Positions 54,561 through 63,897 of a DNA stretch of 64,000 nt are shown one piece after another; positions within the stretch are counted from its first letter, which is position 1, and each line of letters opens with the position of its first letter. This DNA is from Metabacillus niabensis (lineage in GTDB: Bacteria > Bacillota > Bacilli > Bacillales > Bacillaceae): contig NZ_JAIVLH010000010.1 in the NCBI RefSeq assembly GCF_020524345.1, positions 62,001 through 126,000 of the forward strand, given 5' to 3'. The translations under genes were made by a program, and so were the position numbers. The notes under the pieces were generated by a model that worked only from the letters and a program-made list of their open reading frames with translations, made no database searches and was not told the DNA's origin.

Positions 54561-55859
54561 ATGACTGTTTATCATTTTGTTGGAATTAAAGGGACTGGAA
54601 TGAGTGCCCTTGCACAGATTTTACATGATATGAATTATGAAGTTCAGGGCTCTGATATAGAGAAAAAAGTATTTACACAGAAAGCACTTGAAGCACGAAA
54701 TATTAAAATTTTACCCTTCTCAAAAGAAAACATTAGAGAAGGATTAACGATTATTGCAGGAAATGCGTATCCGGATACACATGAAGAAATTGTTGAAGCA
54801 AAAACACAAGGCTTACCAGTCATTCGATATCATCGCTTTTTGGGAGAATTTCTTCAAAAATATATTAGTGTGGGTATTACGGGTGTACATGGAAAAACGT
54901 CGACAACCGGATTGCTTTCACATGTAATTAAAGGCGCTGAACCTACCTCGTTTTTAATAGGTGATGGTACAGGTAGTGGAGTTCCTGAAAGCAAGTATTT
55001 TATTTTCGAAGCATGTGAATATCGCAGACATTTCTTATCCTACCAGCCGGATTATGCGATCATGACAAATATCGATTTTGATCATCCTGATTATTTTACA
55101 AGCATTGAAGATGTTTTCAGTGCATTTCAGGAAATGGCTCTTCAGGTGAAGAAGGGGATCATCGCGTGTGGTGATGACGAACAGCTGCAGCAAATTCAGG
55201 CAAAGGTACCAGTTGTTTATTATGGATTTAATGAAGATAATGATTTTCAAGCTAGAAACATCGTGAAATCAACCGATGGTACAGCATTTGATGTATTTGT
55301 TCGTAATACATTTTATGCATCTTTCAATATTACCTCTTACGGAGATCATAGTGTATTAAATGCATTATCAGTTATTGCGCTATGTCACTATGAAGGAGTT
55401 GATGTTGAAATTATTCAACAAAGACTTCAAACGTTTGAAGGGGTAAAAAGACGCTTTAATGAAAAACGAATAGGAAACCAAATTTTAATTGATGATTATG
55501 CGCATCATCCAACCGAAATTAACGCAACGATTGATGCTGCAAAACAAAAATATCCTGATCGTGATATTGTCGCTGTTTTCCAGCCGCATACATTTACAAG
55601 AACACAATCCTTTTTAGATGAGTTTGCGGATAGCTTGCAAAGAGCAGACTACGTCTACCTATGTGATATTTTCGGTTCTGCACGTGAAAATGTTGGAAAG
55701 TTATCAATTGATAATTTGCTTGAAAAAATAGAAAATTCAAGTCTTATTAAGGAAGATGGTACTGCTGTTCTTAAAGCACATGAACATGCCGTATTGGTTT
55801 TCATGGGTGCTGGTGATATTCAAAAATATCAAGAAGCATATGAAAACGTCTTAGCATAA
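54561..55859 (+). CDS. murC: UDP-N-acetylmuramate-L-alanine ligase
   Basis: This 432-aa Mur ligase adds L-alanine to UDP-N-acetylmuramic acid, the first peptide step of peptidoglycan synthesis. It has an N-terminal UDP-binding loop [14 protein letters not shown], the ATP P-loop [10 protein letters not shown] (about 107-116), the central domain and a C-terminal domain with [10 protein letters not shown] (about 308-317). The ATG at 54561 has GGAGG 9 nt upstream, and the frame before it (from 54498) is unsupported. A two-way terminator follows. Confidence 0.95.
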   Translation: MTVYHFVGIKGTGMSALAQILHDMNYEVQGSDIEKKVFTQKALEARNIKILPFSKENIREGLTIIAGNAYPDTHEEIVEAKTQGLPVIRYHRFLGEFLQKYISVGITGVHGKTSTTGLLSHVIKGAEPTSFLIGDGTGSGVPESKYFIFEACEYRRHFLSYQPDYAIMTNIDFDHPDYFTSIEDVFSAFQEMALQVKKGIIACGDDEQLQQIQAKVPVVYYGFNEDNDFQARNIVKSTDGTAFDVFVRNTFYASFNITSYGDHSVLNALSVIALCHYEGVDVEIIQQRLQTFEGVKRRFNEKRIGNQILIDDYAHHPTEINATIDAAKQKYPDRDIVAVFQPHTFTRTQSFLDEFADSLQRADYVYLCDIFGSARENVGKLSIDNLLEKIENSSLIKEDGTAVLKAHEHAVLVFMGAGDIQKYQEAYENVLA

Positions 55860-55866
55860 AATATAT

Positions 55867-55900
55867 AAAAACAGCTGACATTTATGTCAGCTGTTTTTAT
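55867..55900. terminator. Bidirectional terminator, murC/FHA regulator
   Basis: AAAAACAGCTGACA/TGTCAGCTGTTTTT, a 14-bp perfect stem with loop TTTA, between convergent genes. Confidence 0.88.
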
Positions 55901-55914
55901 ATACAGAATTTCTT

Positions 55915-56613
55915 TTACCTGCTAACAGATGGTATCCTATCCTCTTTCATGGTTAGTGTGTAACCTCTGCCCCTGATCGTGTTGATTTTTATTGAATTCG
56001 GTATTTTTTTTCTAAGCCTATAAATAAGTGCATTCACTTCTTCATTCCCTACTAAGTATTCGTTACTACCCGTTATTTGTCTTTCCGGCCACACATATTC
56101 AATAATTTCTTCTCTCGATATAAACGTTTTTCTTTGTAAAAGAATATCTATGAACTTGAATTCCTTCTCAGTTAGGGAAATAGTGTCATGTTGAATGTGC
56201 AATGTTTGCTTAAGAAAGTCAAGTTTAGGCTCAGTTTTCGCGAGATTGTCTATGTTTAGGATTGATAGCTCAGAGGTTTGCTCAAAATCTCTAAGTGAAA
56301 ATGATAAAACAACTAAATTTTTAGCAAATGAGATTTTATCGTTAGTTTTGAGTTGAACGGGTTTAAAAGGGTTTAATTTTTTATCATTAAGGTAAGTGCC
56401 ATGTTTGCTAGCCAAATCCTTAATATAAATATTGTTCGACTGAAGGAAAATGGTAAAATGCTTCCTGGAAACAAAAATATTATTAAAAGATATATCAGGT
56501 GTCAAAGTACTCGATTTCCTGCCAAAGGTTGTTTCTGGTTTATGTAAGGAAATAATATCGCCTGATTCAAAATATGGTGCTTGTTGAACAACAAGATAAG
56601 AATAGATGTCCAT
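55915..56613 (-). CDS. FHA domain-winged helix regulator
   Basis: This 232-aa protein joins an N-terminal FHA phosphothreonine-binding domain (about 20-105) to a C-terminal OmpR-type winged helix (about 133-225, LTEKEFKFIDILLQRKTFISREEIIEYVW and INTIRGRGYTL). FHA motif residues are visible: Gly31-Arg32, Ser49-Arg-Lys-His52 and the HGTYLN loop (71-76). It has no receiver domain. It probably binds DNA in response to a Ser/Thr kinase-phosphorylated partner, or by oligomerising. It is divergent from an ABC transporter pair 126 nt away, its likely target by position. Confidence 0.85.
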   Translation of the reverse strand: MDIYSYLVVQQAPYFESGDIISLHKPETTFGRKSSTLTPDISFNNIFVSRKHFTIFLQSNNIYIKDLASKHGTYLNDKKLNPFKPVQLKTNDKISFAKNLVVLSFSLRDFEQTSELSILNIDNLAKTEPKLDFLKQTLHIQHDTISLTEKEFKFIDILLQRKTFISREEIIEYVWPERQITGSNEYLVGNEEVNALIYRLRKKIPNSIKINTIRGRGYTLTMKEDRIPSVSR

Positions 56614-56739
56614 TTTTTTTAATTACTCCTATTTATTAGATTCCTATCATTCACTTATTATCCTATAACTATTGTCTATCGGCAATTGAATCTTTACTAT
56701 AAAAATGTGGAAGAAGCAATTTAGGAAGCAGGTGTTATT

Positions 56740-57666
56740 ATGCAAGAGCAAGATATACTATTAAAAGTATCAAATGTATCGAAGAAAATAGGAAAAACAT
56801 CGATAATAAATGATGTTAGCTTTGAATTGTGTAAAGGTGAAATCCTCGGTTTATTGGGGCCAAATGGTTCTGGTAAGACAACAATCCTAAAAATGCTGGT
56901 TGGACTATTAAAACCAACGAAAGGATCTATTACAATTCACGAGTTTGATCTGCAGAAAGACTTTGAAAGAGCTATTTCCAATGTTGGAGCAATTATCGAG
57001 AACCCGATCATGTATGATTTTCTTTCAGGTTATGAGAACCTTGTCCAGTTATTTAGAATGACAGACCAATTTTCCTACGAGAGAATAGATGAAATGATAG
57101 AGTTATTAAGAATGGACAAGTACATAAATGACAAGGTCCATACTTATTCATTAGGAATGAGGCAAAGATTAGGCTTGGCACAGGCTTTACTCCACCGTCC
57201 TTCAATCCTTCTGTTAGATGAGCCAACAAATGGATTAGATACTGAAGGAATGAAAAGTCTAAGAGATACCCTGAGAAGACTCGCAGACAAAGAAGGCGTA
57301 TCAATCATAATATCAAGTCATATTCTTTCTGAAATTGAACTTATTTGCGACAGCGTGCTTGTGATGAATGATGGAAGATGTATTGAGCGTTCACAATTAA
57401 GAGATTGGCAAAACAATCAAATTGAAAAACAAACCTTTCAATTCAGAATATTAAATGTAGATTCTCTTAAAACATACTTAGTAGATGAATATAGAGGAAA
57501 AGATATTGTTTTTCATTCGAATGGATTTTCAATTGAGGTAGAACTTGAAGAAGTGGCAAGATTAAATAAACTGTTAGTAGGTTGGGGATTTGATATAGTA
57601 GGCATCGAGAGAATAGATAACCCATTAGAGCAGATATTTCTACAGAAGTTAGGAAGGGGGGAATAG
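56740..57666 (+). CDS. ABC transporter ATPase (bacitracin/lantibiotic type)
   Basis: This 308-aa ATP-binding subunit has Walker A GPNGSGKTT (about 39-47), the signature YSLGMRQRLGLAQ (about 136-148), Walker B SILLLDEPTNGLD (about 155-167) and the switch His in ISSHILSEIE. A C-terminal extension (about 220-308) is typical of BcrA-like exporters used for peptide-antibiotic resistance. The permease starts 2 nt after its stop. Divergent placement from an FHA-winged helix gene suggests control by that protein. Confidence 0.88.
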   Translation: MQEQDILLKVSNVSKKIGKTSIINDVSFELCKGEILGLLGPNGSGKTTILKMLVGLLKPTKGSITIHEFDLQKDFERAISNVGAIIENPIMYDFLSGYENLVQLFRMTDQFSYERIDEMIELLRMDKYINDKVHTYSLGMRQRLGLAQALLHRPSILLLDEPTNGLDTEGMKSLRDTLRRLADKEGVSIIISSHILSEIELICDSVLVMNDGRCIERSQLRDWQNNQIEKQTFQFRILNVDSLKTYLVDEYRGKDIVFHSNGFSIEVELEEVARLNKLLVGWGFDIVGIERIDNPLEQIFLQKLGRGE

Positions 57667-57668
57667 CC

Positions 57669-58433
57669 ATGAATATCCTTTACCAGCTAATCCGTAATGA
57701 AAATCAAAAGTTATATAAGCGTATGAGGATGTGGATCTTCCTTGGGGTGATCATGGTTGCAAATATTCTGATAGGTCTCTTTTTCCATTTTCTATTTAAG
57801 GATACCGAATTTTCTTTTTGGGATTATGTTCAAGTGAGTTCTTATGTACTGCTTGTTATACAATTAATAAGTATTATCATAGCGGGGGACATTGTTTCTA
57901 GTGAGTTTGAAAGAGGTACGATTAAATTTTTGTTAATCAGACCTGTTAAACGTGTAAATATATTAGTTTCCAAATATATAACTGTTCAAGCCAATGTATT
58001 TTTACTTGGAATGTTTCAATTATTTTTATCCATTATAATTGGCCTCATCTTTTATGCCGATACACTTTTTGTACTTGATCAAAGAGTACTTGTTGGATTA
58101 GGCAGTTACTTATTTCAGTTGATAGAAATTGGAATCATCACCTCAATAGCTTTTGGTTTGTCAGCCATAACGAGAAATAGTGTCATTTCAATTGCACTGC
58201 CTATTTTCATGGTTTTTACTTCTAGTGCACTAATGACACTATTTCAACATTATCATGTTGATGCAGCAAAGTACTTATTGTTCGCTAACACAAATTTAAT
58301 GCCTTACTTTTTTGGAGAACCAATGTTTGAGGGAATGACCTTACTTTTTTCAATTGTCATTATTATGATTCATATGATGTTATTCTTTCTACTTGCTGGT
58401 TATTTATTTACAAAGAAAGATGTGCATGTTTAA
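57669..58433 (+). CDS. ABC-2 type permease
   Basis: This 254-aa membrane protein has six hydrophobic segments and the ABC-2 layout: an N-terminal NENQKLYKRMRMWIFLG, then a DIVSSEFERGTIKFLLIRPVKR loop (about 76-97) that contacts the ATPase. It is the partner of the upstream ATP-binding subunit, 2 nt away. Cargo is unknown. A strong terminator follows. Confidence 0.88.
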   Translation: MNILYQLIRNENQKLYKRMRMWIFLGVIMVANILIGLFFHFLFKDTEFSFWDYVQVSSYVLLVIQLISIIIAGDIVSSEFERGTIKFLLIRPVKRVNILVSKYITVQANVFLLGMFQLFLSIIIGLIFYADTLFVLDQRVLVGLGSYLFQLIEIGIITSIAFGLSAITRNSVISIALPIFMVFTSSALMTLFQHYHVDAAKYLLFANTNLMPYFFGEPMFEGMTLLFSIVIIMIHMMLFFLLAGYLFTKKDVHV

Positions 58434-58438
58434 TACGT

Positions 58439-58472
58439 AAAAGACGGTAGAAGGAGCACTACCGTCTTTTCT
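58439..58472 (+). terminator. ABC operon terminator
   Basis: AAAAGACGGTAG/CTACCGTCTTTT, a 12-bp perfect stem with loop AAGGAGCA. Confidence 0.88.
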
Positions 58473-58511
58473 AGACAGGTAAGAATGTATGAAATTTTAT
58501 ACATAGTGTAG

Positions 58512-58635
58512 GTGTCTAGCTCAAGCGCCTAGCCCCTCTAGGGTATAGTCAATTTGGAATTGAAGGCAAAGAGCGCCTTCTATTCCAAATTGACTTATTT
58601 GCCCTAGGCTGATCAAGGCACTTGCGCTTTTCTTA
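58512..58635. repeat. Family A palindromic repeat, copy 3 (complete)
   Basis: The left arm reads GTGTCTAGCTCAAGCGCC-TAGCCCC and the right arm GCCCTAGGCTGATCAAGGCAC-TTGCGCTTTTCTTA; the arms are partly complementary. The central stem (about 58548-58594) pairs GTCAATTTGGAAT..GAAGGC with GCCTTC..ATTCCAAATTGAC. The copies at 164 and 18379 share the arms but have other stem sequences. The repeat ends 4 nt before the ampS stop codon. Confidence 0.85.
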
Positions 58636-58639
58636 AATC

Positions 58640-59755
58640 TTATTTTAAATTTTCCGGATTAAGAGGCTCTAGTTCAGGAATGATAAAACGTCCATCTTTT
58701 CGTATAAGAACATCATCAAAATAAATCTCCCCACCGCCATATTCCGGGCGCTGAATCATGACCATATCCCAGTGGATATTGGAATTATTTTCATTATAAG
58801 CATCATCATAAGCTTGACCAGGGGTGAAGTGGAAGCTGCCATCAATCTTCTCATCAAACAAAATATCCTGCATTGGATGCTGGATGAATGGATTTACTCC
58901 TATTGCAAATTCACCTATATACCTTGCACCTTCATCTGTATCAAAGATTTTATTGATTCTTTCTGTATTGTTTGCAGTTGCTTCTACAATTTTTCCATCT
59001 TTAAAAGTAAGTTGTACATTTTCAAATGTAAAGCCATTATATGGCGATGGAGTATTATATGAAATTTTTCCATTAACTGAATCACGAACAGGTGCTGTAT
59101 AAACTTCTCCATCCGGAATATTCATTTGTCCGGAGCATTTAATTGCCGGAATGTCTTTAATTGAAAATGTTAAATCTGTGTCATTTCCAGTTAAACGCAC
59201 TTTGTCTGTTTTATTCATAAGCTCAACTAAAGCATCCATTGCTTTGTCCATTTTGCTGTAGTCAAGATTACATACATTAAAATAAAAGTCTTCAAATTGT
59301 TCAGTACTCATTTTGGCTAATTGAGCCATAGAAGAAGTTGGGTATCTTAACACAACCCATCTTGTTTTAGGTACACGTATGTCCCGATGAACCTTTTGGC
59401 CGATTGTTTGACCTTGCAACTTCATTTTATCATCTGGGATATCGGCAAATTCATTAATGTTTTGACCAGATCTTAAACCTATGTACGCATCCATTTTACT
59501 CATTACTTCAGCTTCGAAGTCAGCCATCATTTCATATTGTTCCTGGGTTCCGCCCATCATGAGGGCACGGTCTACCTGATGATCTTTTAAGGATACAAAT
59601 GGATATCCTCCAGCCTTATAGGCTTCCTTTACAAGAGCAACGACTAACTCTCTTTGCAGGCCGAAATTCTCGATCAGAACCTTTTCACCTTTTTGTAATT
59701 TTATCGAATAATTAATTAAGTTTTTTGCTAAAGTTTCGATACGTGAATCTTTCAT
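58640..59755 (-). CDS. ampS: M29-family aminopeptidase AmpS
   Basis: This 371-aa metalloaminopeptidase has family landmarks GEKVLIENFGLQRELV near the start, GQNINEFADIP and LRSGQN (about 98-110), the central metal-site region LTGNDTDLTFSI and CSGQMNIPDGEVYTAP (Glu ligand), and NIHWDMVMI with EIYFDDVLIRKDG at the end. It trims peptide N-termini in the cytosol. AGGAGG precedes the ATG. A family A repeat lies directly after its stop codon. It is slightly short relative to ~410-aa homologues. Confidence 0.9.
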   Translation of the reverse strand: MKDSRIETLAKNLINYSIKLQKGEKVLIENFGLQRELVVALVKEAYKAGGYPFVSLKDHQVDRALMMGGTQEQYEMMADFEAEVMSKMDAYIGLRSGQNINEFADIPDDKMKLQGQTIGQKVHRDIRVPKTRWVVLRYPTSSMAQLAKMSTEQFEDFYFNVCNLDYSKMDKAMDALVELMNKTDKVRLTGNDTDLTFSIKDIPAIKCSGQMNIPDGEVYTAPVRDSVNGKISYNTPSPYNGFTFENVQLTFKDGKIVEATANNTERINKIFDTDEGARYIGEFAIGVNPFIQHPMQDILFDEKIDGSFHFTPGQAYDDAYNENNSNIHWDMVMIQRPEYGGGEIYFDDVLIRKDGRFIIPELEPLNPENLK

Positions 59756-60080
59756 GTAAATCCTCCTTTATTATTTCTACTTACCCTTTTATTGTACCCG
59801 ATTCTCATGAAACAATGGTAAGAGCTTTATTACGCTTAATAAATTTTAAAAGCATCTTTAAATAAAACTAGTTAGGTTGATTGTAGCGAAAAGCGAGCAT
59901 CCTGGAGCTACAATTAACCAGTCCAAACACTCTTATAAGCATGCAAAGTTAGCGATAACAGTCTAAGATTAAAATCAATGTCTAAAAAGAAGGAGATTTT
60001 AGCTATTATGTAAAATTTATGTTTATAATAGAAAAGATAGGGTATGGAATATAACAAGGAAAATATGGGAGGTGTATGAT
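59756..60080. other. Gene-free stretch between ampS and ytxG
   Basis: No gene is visible. An inverted repeat TTGTAGC (59881-59887) / GCTACAA (59907-59913) has no T run and is not a terminator. TATAAT occurs at about 60026, with TTATGT upstream, and may be part of the ytxG promoter. Sigma-B control of ytxGHJ is known in B. subtilis, but I saw no clear GTTT...GGGTAT-type promoter. Confidence 0.35.
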
Positions 60081-60515
60081 TTGATTATCATTTTATACTT
60101 AAGTGTAGCATTAATAGCCATTGCATTTACAATATTAGTGGTATATGTGTCGAAAACATTAAAAGCATTACAAGCTACGCTCACAAATGTTGCAGGAACT
60201 TTATCAGGTCTTGAGAATCAAATGGCAGGAATAACGACCGAAACAACAGAATTATTACATAAAACAAATGCACTTGCTGAAGATATTCAACACAAGTCAG
60301 AAAAGTTGAATAATGTTGTCGAATCAGTAAAAGATGTAGGGGATACCATTCAACAACTTAATGTAACTGTTAAGAAGGTAACAACTACAGCGTCAACAAA
60401 TCTTGAGCAAAATCAAGATAAAATTAATCAAGTTGTTCAATGGAGTAATGCTGCGATGGAAATATGGGCAAAATGGAAACAGAAGAGTGAAAAAAAACAA
60501 CAATTGAATGGTTAG
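60081..60515 (+). CDS. ytxG: General-stress-type membrane protein YtxG
   Basis: This 144-aa DUF948 protein has one N-terminal membrane segment ([22 protein letters not shown], about 2-23) followed by a long coiled-coil cytosolic or surface tail with Thr/Asn heptads. It starts at a TTG, 8 nt after GGGAGG; the GTG at 60072 overlaps that site. It is the first gene of ytxG-ytxH-ytxJ, a stress-regulated operon in B. subtilis. Function is unknown. Confidence 0.88.
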   Translation: MIIILYLSVALIAIAFTILVVYVSKTLKALQATLTNVAGTLSGLENQMAGITTETTELLHKTNALAEDIQHKSEKLNNVVESVKDVGDTIQQLNVTVKKVTTTASTNLEQNQDKINQVVQWSNAAMEIWAKWKQKSEKKQQLNG

Positions 60516-60545
60516 ATGTTCAAAAAATTTGAGGAGGTTGAGATC

Positions 60546-61040
60546 ATGGCTAAAAATAGCAATGGCAAAGACTTTATTATCGGTTCACTAATCGGAGGAC
60601 TTGTTGGTGCAGCAACTGCATTGTTTCTGGCTCCTAAATCCGGAAAAGAAATGAGAAGCAATTTAGGTCAACAAGCATCAGTAATGAAGGAACGCACAGG
60701 CAAAATGACCAATGATGCGTTCGAAAAAGGTTCAGAATTTGCAGCAGTTGCAAAAGATAAAACATCCTCTCTTACACAAGTAGTAACAGGACAGTCTTCA
60801 CAAATTATGGACAAAGTCCGTTCGATTACAAATTCATCGAACTCAAGTGAACAATCAGATGTTGTAGAAAAAGAGATAACAAATGCTTTAGAACAGTTAA
60901 CTGAAGAATCAACTGAAGTAAAGAATCAAGATAAAACTGAAACACCTTCAGCATCTGAAGCACAAACAGAACATAACCATGTTCAAGAAGATTCCCCTAA
61001 AGAAGAGGATACTGAAAGTACGGTAAAATCTAATAGTTAA
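60546..61040 (+). CDS. ytxH: Gas-vesicle-like YtxH protein
   Basis: This 164-aa protein has a glycine-rich membrane segment (IIGSLIGGLVGAATALFLAPKSGKE, about 11-35) with the YtxH-family APKSGKE motif, then a helical tail and an acidic Glu/Ser-rich C-terminus. Function is unknown; the family is induced by general stress and by cold or membrane stress in bacilli. The ATG at 60546 has GAGGAGG 8 nt upstream. It lies 30 nt after ytxG. Confidence 0.88.
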   Translation: MAKNSNGKDFIIGSLIGGLVGAATALFLAPKSGKEMRSNLGQQASVMKERTGKMTNDAFEKGSEFAAVAKDKTSSLTQVVTGQSSQIMDKVRSITNSSNSSEQSDVVEKEITNALEQLTEESTEVKNQDKTETPSASEAQTEHNHVQEDSPKEEDTESTVKSNS

Positions 61041-61101
61041 GATTGAACATGAACATTACTTAGATAAAAATGAATAATTGACTAGGTGTAGAGGTGATAG
61101 A

Positions 61102-61431
61102 ATGAGTAACCAGGTAATTGAGTCAATTGAACAATTTGAAGGACTATTACAAAAACATCATGAATTTTTATTTGTTAAGAATAGTTTAACATGTCCTATA
61201 AGCCAAGCAGCATTTGATGAATACCAGGAATTTACTGAAATTCATAAAGATTATCCCAGCTATCATTTACATGTACAAGAAGCTCGTGAACTCTCCAATT
61301 ATATTGCGGAAACATATGGTGTAAAACATGAATCTCCACAAGCATTAGTTTTTCGGGGAAATGAAGTTGTTTGGAATGCTTCACACTGGAAGATTACATA
61401 TGATGCTTTAAAACAGGAAATTGTAGGGTGA
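61102..61431 (+). CDS. ytxJ: Thioredoxin-like bacillithiol-system protein YtxJ
   Basis: This 109-aa thioredoxin-fold protein of the DUF2847/YtxJ family has a monothiol site TCPIS in FVKNSLTCPISQAAFDEY (Cys about 34), and a cis-Pro turn at HESPQALVFRGNEVVW. It is proposed to act as a monothiol bacilliredoxin-type reductant using bacillithiol. The ATG at 61102 has AGAGGTGA 5-6 nt upstream. It is the last gene of the ytxGHJ operon. Confidence 0.9.
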   Translation: MSNQVIESIEQFEGLLQKHHEFLFVKNSLTCPISQAAFDEYQEFTEIHKDYPSYHLHVQEARELSNYIAETYGVKHESPQALVFRGNEVVWNASHWKITYDALKQEIVG

Positions 61432-61477
61432 AAGAAAAGAGGACTATGCCTTGTTATGGCATAATCCTCTTTTCTTT
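61432..61477. terminator. Bidirectional terminator, ytxJ/FtsA-like gene
   Basis: AAGAAAAGAGGACTATGCC pairs with GGCATAATCCTCTTTTCTT around TTGTTAT, between convergent stop codons. Confidence 0.85.
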
Positions 61478-63620
61478 ATATCCATTGAATCTCAAGTTCA
61501 TCTCCAGGATTCAATGGTTCTTGAAAAGATACTTCCCGGCTGTTTTTTAATAACTTAAATTGATTGTTGCTTGAATGAGGTATGTCAATCTCAACTGCTG
61601 TAAAAAGGTCTTGAAAAATAAAGGGTTCTACCTTTCTTTTTTTCGTTTCTAGTAATTCTCCATTATATAAAACATCACTATCGGTTAGCTTTATTCCTTC
61701 TCGATAAAATTCCTGTAGTGTTTTTTCTAGTACAATGGATTGACCATTAAAAATAATCGGCATTGTTTGAAATTGTTGGATGTTGGCTTCTAAGATAAAT
61801 TCTTTCAATAGTGGCTCTTTCAAAGGTTTTAGAACGAGAATATCGCCATCTTCAAGTTTTGAATCTCTTGAGGCTTCTAATCCGTTTTTAAAGAGTTTTC
61901 CTGAACATGATGGAACTGGCAAAACATTATCGTCTATCATTATTGAAAACGGTTTTATGTTGTCTAATTCATGTTTTAAACCAATGGAATATAGACCTTC
62001 TTCAACAGTTGCCGGGATTGAACACAATAAATGGTCACGATCAGACAAAAGGACATGTTGGCTAGCTATCTTGTTGTTAAGCAAAATAGAAGCTGTTAAT
62101 GTATAGGCCTGGCCATTCACATGAAATGATTTTGAAGGAATATCATCTAAAATAGAGCTGATTGGAACTACAGGAGCATCTCCATCTTTTCCTTTTTCTA
62201 CTGTAATTATGTCACCGTGTGTAACCGGATCCTCAATGGAACAGATCATGCCGTTTCTCTTTATAATTGGTGCTGTGCCAAGCCCACCAGGTATGGTAAT
62301 CGCTTTATTGTTTACAGTCAGCATTAAGGCCATTCCGGGTTTTCCATAAAGTTTTGTTAATTGGATGCCAGAAGACAATAAACTATCAGCTACTGTTAAA
62401 GATTTCATATGGAATAGCCGAACAGTACGCTCATTAACGGTTACACGTATATATTGAATCGGATTTTGTTTGGATGAAACGGCAATTCCAATCGGAGTGA
62501 CTAATTCCGGTCCTTTTTGAACATGTTCTTCTAGCTTAAGTTGAGGTATAGCATCAATTCCTCTGATCGCCACCCTATTTTCAGGTAACTCTAGTAATGC
62601 TGCCAACCTTTTTGGAAGTTCCGGAGTTAGACTGCCTCCTCCTACAAGCATAATCGCTTTAGGAGATCCGCCATTATTCAAACGGATAATCTCATCCCTG
62701 ATTGATGCAGCAAGCTTATCAATTGCAGGAGAGATTTTTTTCAAAATATCTTCTTTTGATAGTACAGTTTCGAATCCTAAAATATCTGTAACTGTTATAT
62801 TATCCTCAGATTCCAGTTTTCGCTTAGCTTCTTCAGCTTTTGGGAAATCAAGTAAAAATTCGTCTGATACAGATTCTGTAATTTCATCACCTGCTATAGG
62901 AACCATTCCATATGAAATGATCGTTCCCATATCAGTAATTGCTATATCAGAAGTTCCTGCTCCAATATCAACAAGAGCAACATTTAATCTCCTCATTGAC
63001 GTGGGAATTAAAACATTAATGGCGGCAATTGGTTCTAATGTTAAAGCTTCCATTTCAAGTTCGGCGCGATTAAGTGCAGCCAGCAAAGATTCAACCACAA
63101 CTTTTGGAAGAAAGGTGGCGATAATCTCCACCGATACTACCTCACCTTGTTGATCAATTAAACTACCAATCTCTTCACCATCAAGATCATAATGCAGAAC
63201 AGAATATCCTACACAATCATAATGATGGGCACGCTCTTTTTCATGTTTTTTGGCAAGTTGTTGCTGAGCGATCTGTACAGCCATGAGTTCCAGATGAAGA
63301 ATATCTTCTTTTTGAATCATAGGTTTGCCGGTTATTCCAAGAGAAGCAGTTGCTCTTTCTGTTTTTAATGCACGACCTGCTGCAGCAACACATACTTTAT
63401 GAAGAGGTCCGTGTTTTTTTTCAAGTTCTTTTTTTACAGAAGAGATGACATTTGCGACAGACAAAACATCATGAATTTGTCCGTCTAACATAGATCGTTT
63501 TGTGTGTTCCTTTACTACAGTATCAACAATAAGATAAGAATTGTTTTCTTCTTTTAAGATTAAGCCGACCACAGATCTAGTTCCTATATCAAGTGCAAAT
63601 GTTAGGTCATTAGGGGTCAT
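61476..63620 (-). CDS. FtsA/PilM-like actin-fold ATPase with repeated C-terminal tail
   Basis: This 714-aa protein has an actin-fold N-terminal half (about 1-350): phosphate-1 DIGTRSVVGL (11-20), phosphate-2 DIGAGTSDIAI (218-228) and the adenosine motif VGGGSLTPELP (326-336). It resembles FtsA/PilM, but it has an extra tail of about 360 residues. The tail contains three similar pieces ending in a Gly-Asp turn (HGDII 468-472, DGDIL 591-595, PGDEL 705-709), a pattern found in beta-grasp or SLBB-like domains. It lacks FtsA's amphipathic membrane helix. Similar large proteins occur in other bacilli; the function is unknown. It is divergent from aroA. Confidence 0.8.
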   Translation of the reverse strand: MTPNDLTFALDIGTRSVVGLILKEENNSYLIVDTVVKEHTKRSMLDGQIHDVLSVANVISSVKKELEKKHGPLHKVCVAAAGRALKTERATASLGITGKPMIQKEDILHLELMAVQIAQQQLAKKHEKERAHHYDCVGYSVLHYDLDGEEIGSLIDQQGEVVSVEIIATFLPKVVVESLLAALNRAELEMEALTLEPIAAINVLIPTSMRRLNVALVDIGAGTSDIAITDMGTIISYGMVPIAGDEITESVSDEFLLDFPKAEEAKRKLESEDNITVTDILGFETVLSKEDILKKISPAIDKLAASIRDEIIRLNNGGSPKAIMLVGGGSLTPELPKRLAALLELPENRVAIRGIDAIPQLKLEEHVQKGPELVTPIGIAVSSKQNPIQYIRVTVNERTVRLFHMKSLTVADSLLSSGIQLTKLYGKPGMALMLTVNNKAITIPGGLGTAPIIKRNGMICSIEDPVTHGDIITVEKGKDGDAPVVPISSILDDIPSKSFHVNGQAYTLTASILLNNKIASQHVLLSDRDHLLCSIPATVEEGLYSIGLKHELDNIKPFSIMIDDNVLPVPSCSGKLFKNGLEASRDSKLEDGDILVLKPLKEPLLKEFILEANIQQFQTMPIIFNGQSIVLEKTLQEFYREGIKLTDSDVLYNGELLETKKRKVEPFIFQDLFTAVEIDIPHSSNNQFKLLKNSREVSFQEPLNPGDELEIQWI

Positions 63621-63897
63621 GTTTGTACACCTTCTTTAAGCAGATGATCATCATCATTTACAAATAAATGATAATACAATTTTTTCATTGTGTTCACTCG
63701 CTTTATCGCATAAAAGCTTAAAAGCGTTTAAATGTTAAAGTTTTTAATGACAATCACAATTATATGGTTTATAATTACAACTAATTAAAGAAAATGTACC
63801 ACACTTTTATTGAATGATAAAGAAATCTTACCCTAGTTTCCATACTAGTAAAAGAGTCGAATTTCTAATCAATTTTAAATGCGAAAGGATGAGAGAG

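Noticed and set aside
59881-59913. TTGTAGC/GCTACAA inverted repeat as a terminator
   Set aside because: There is no T run after it, and it lies more than 120 nt upstream of ampS and before ytxG.
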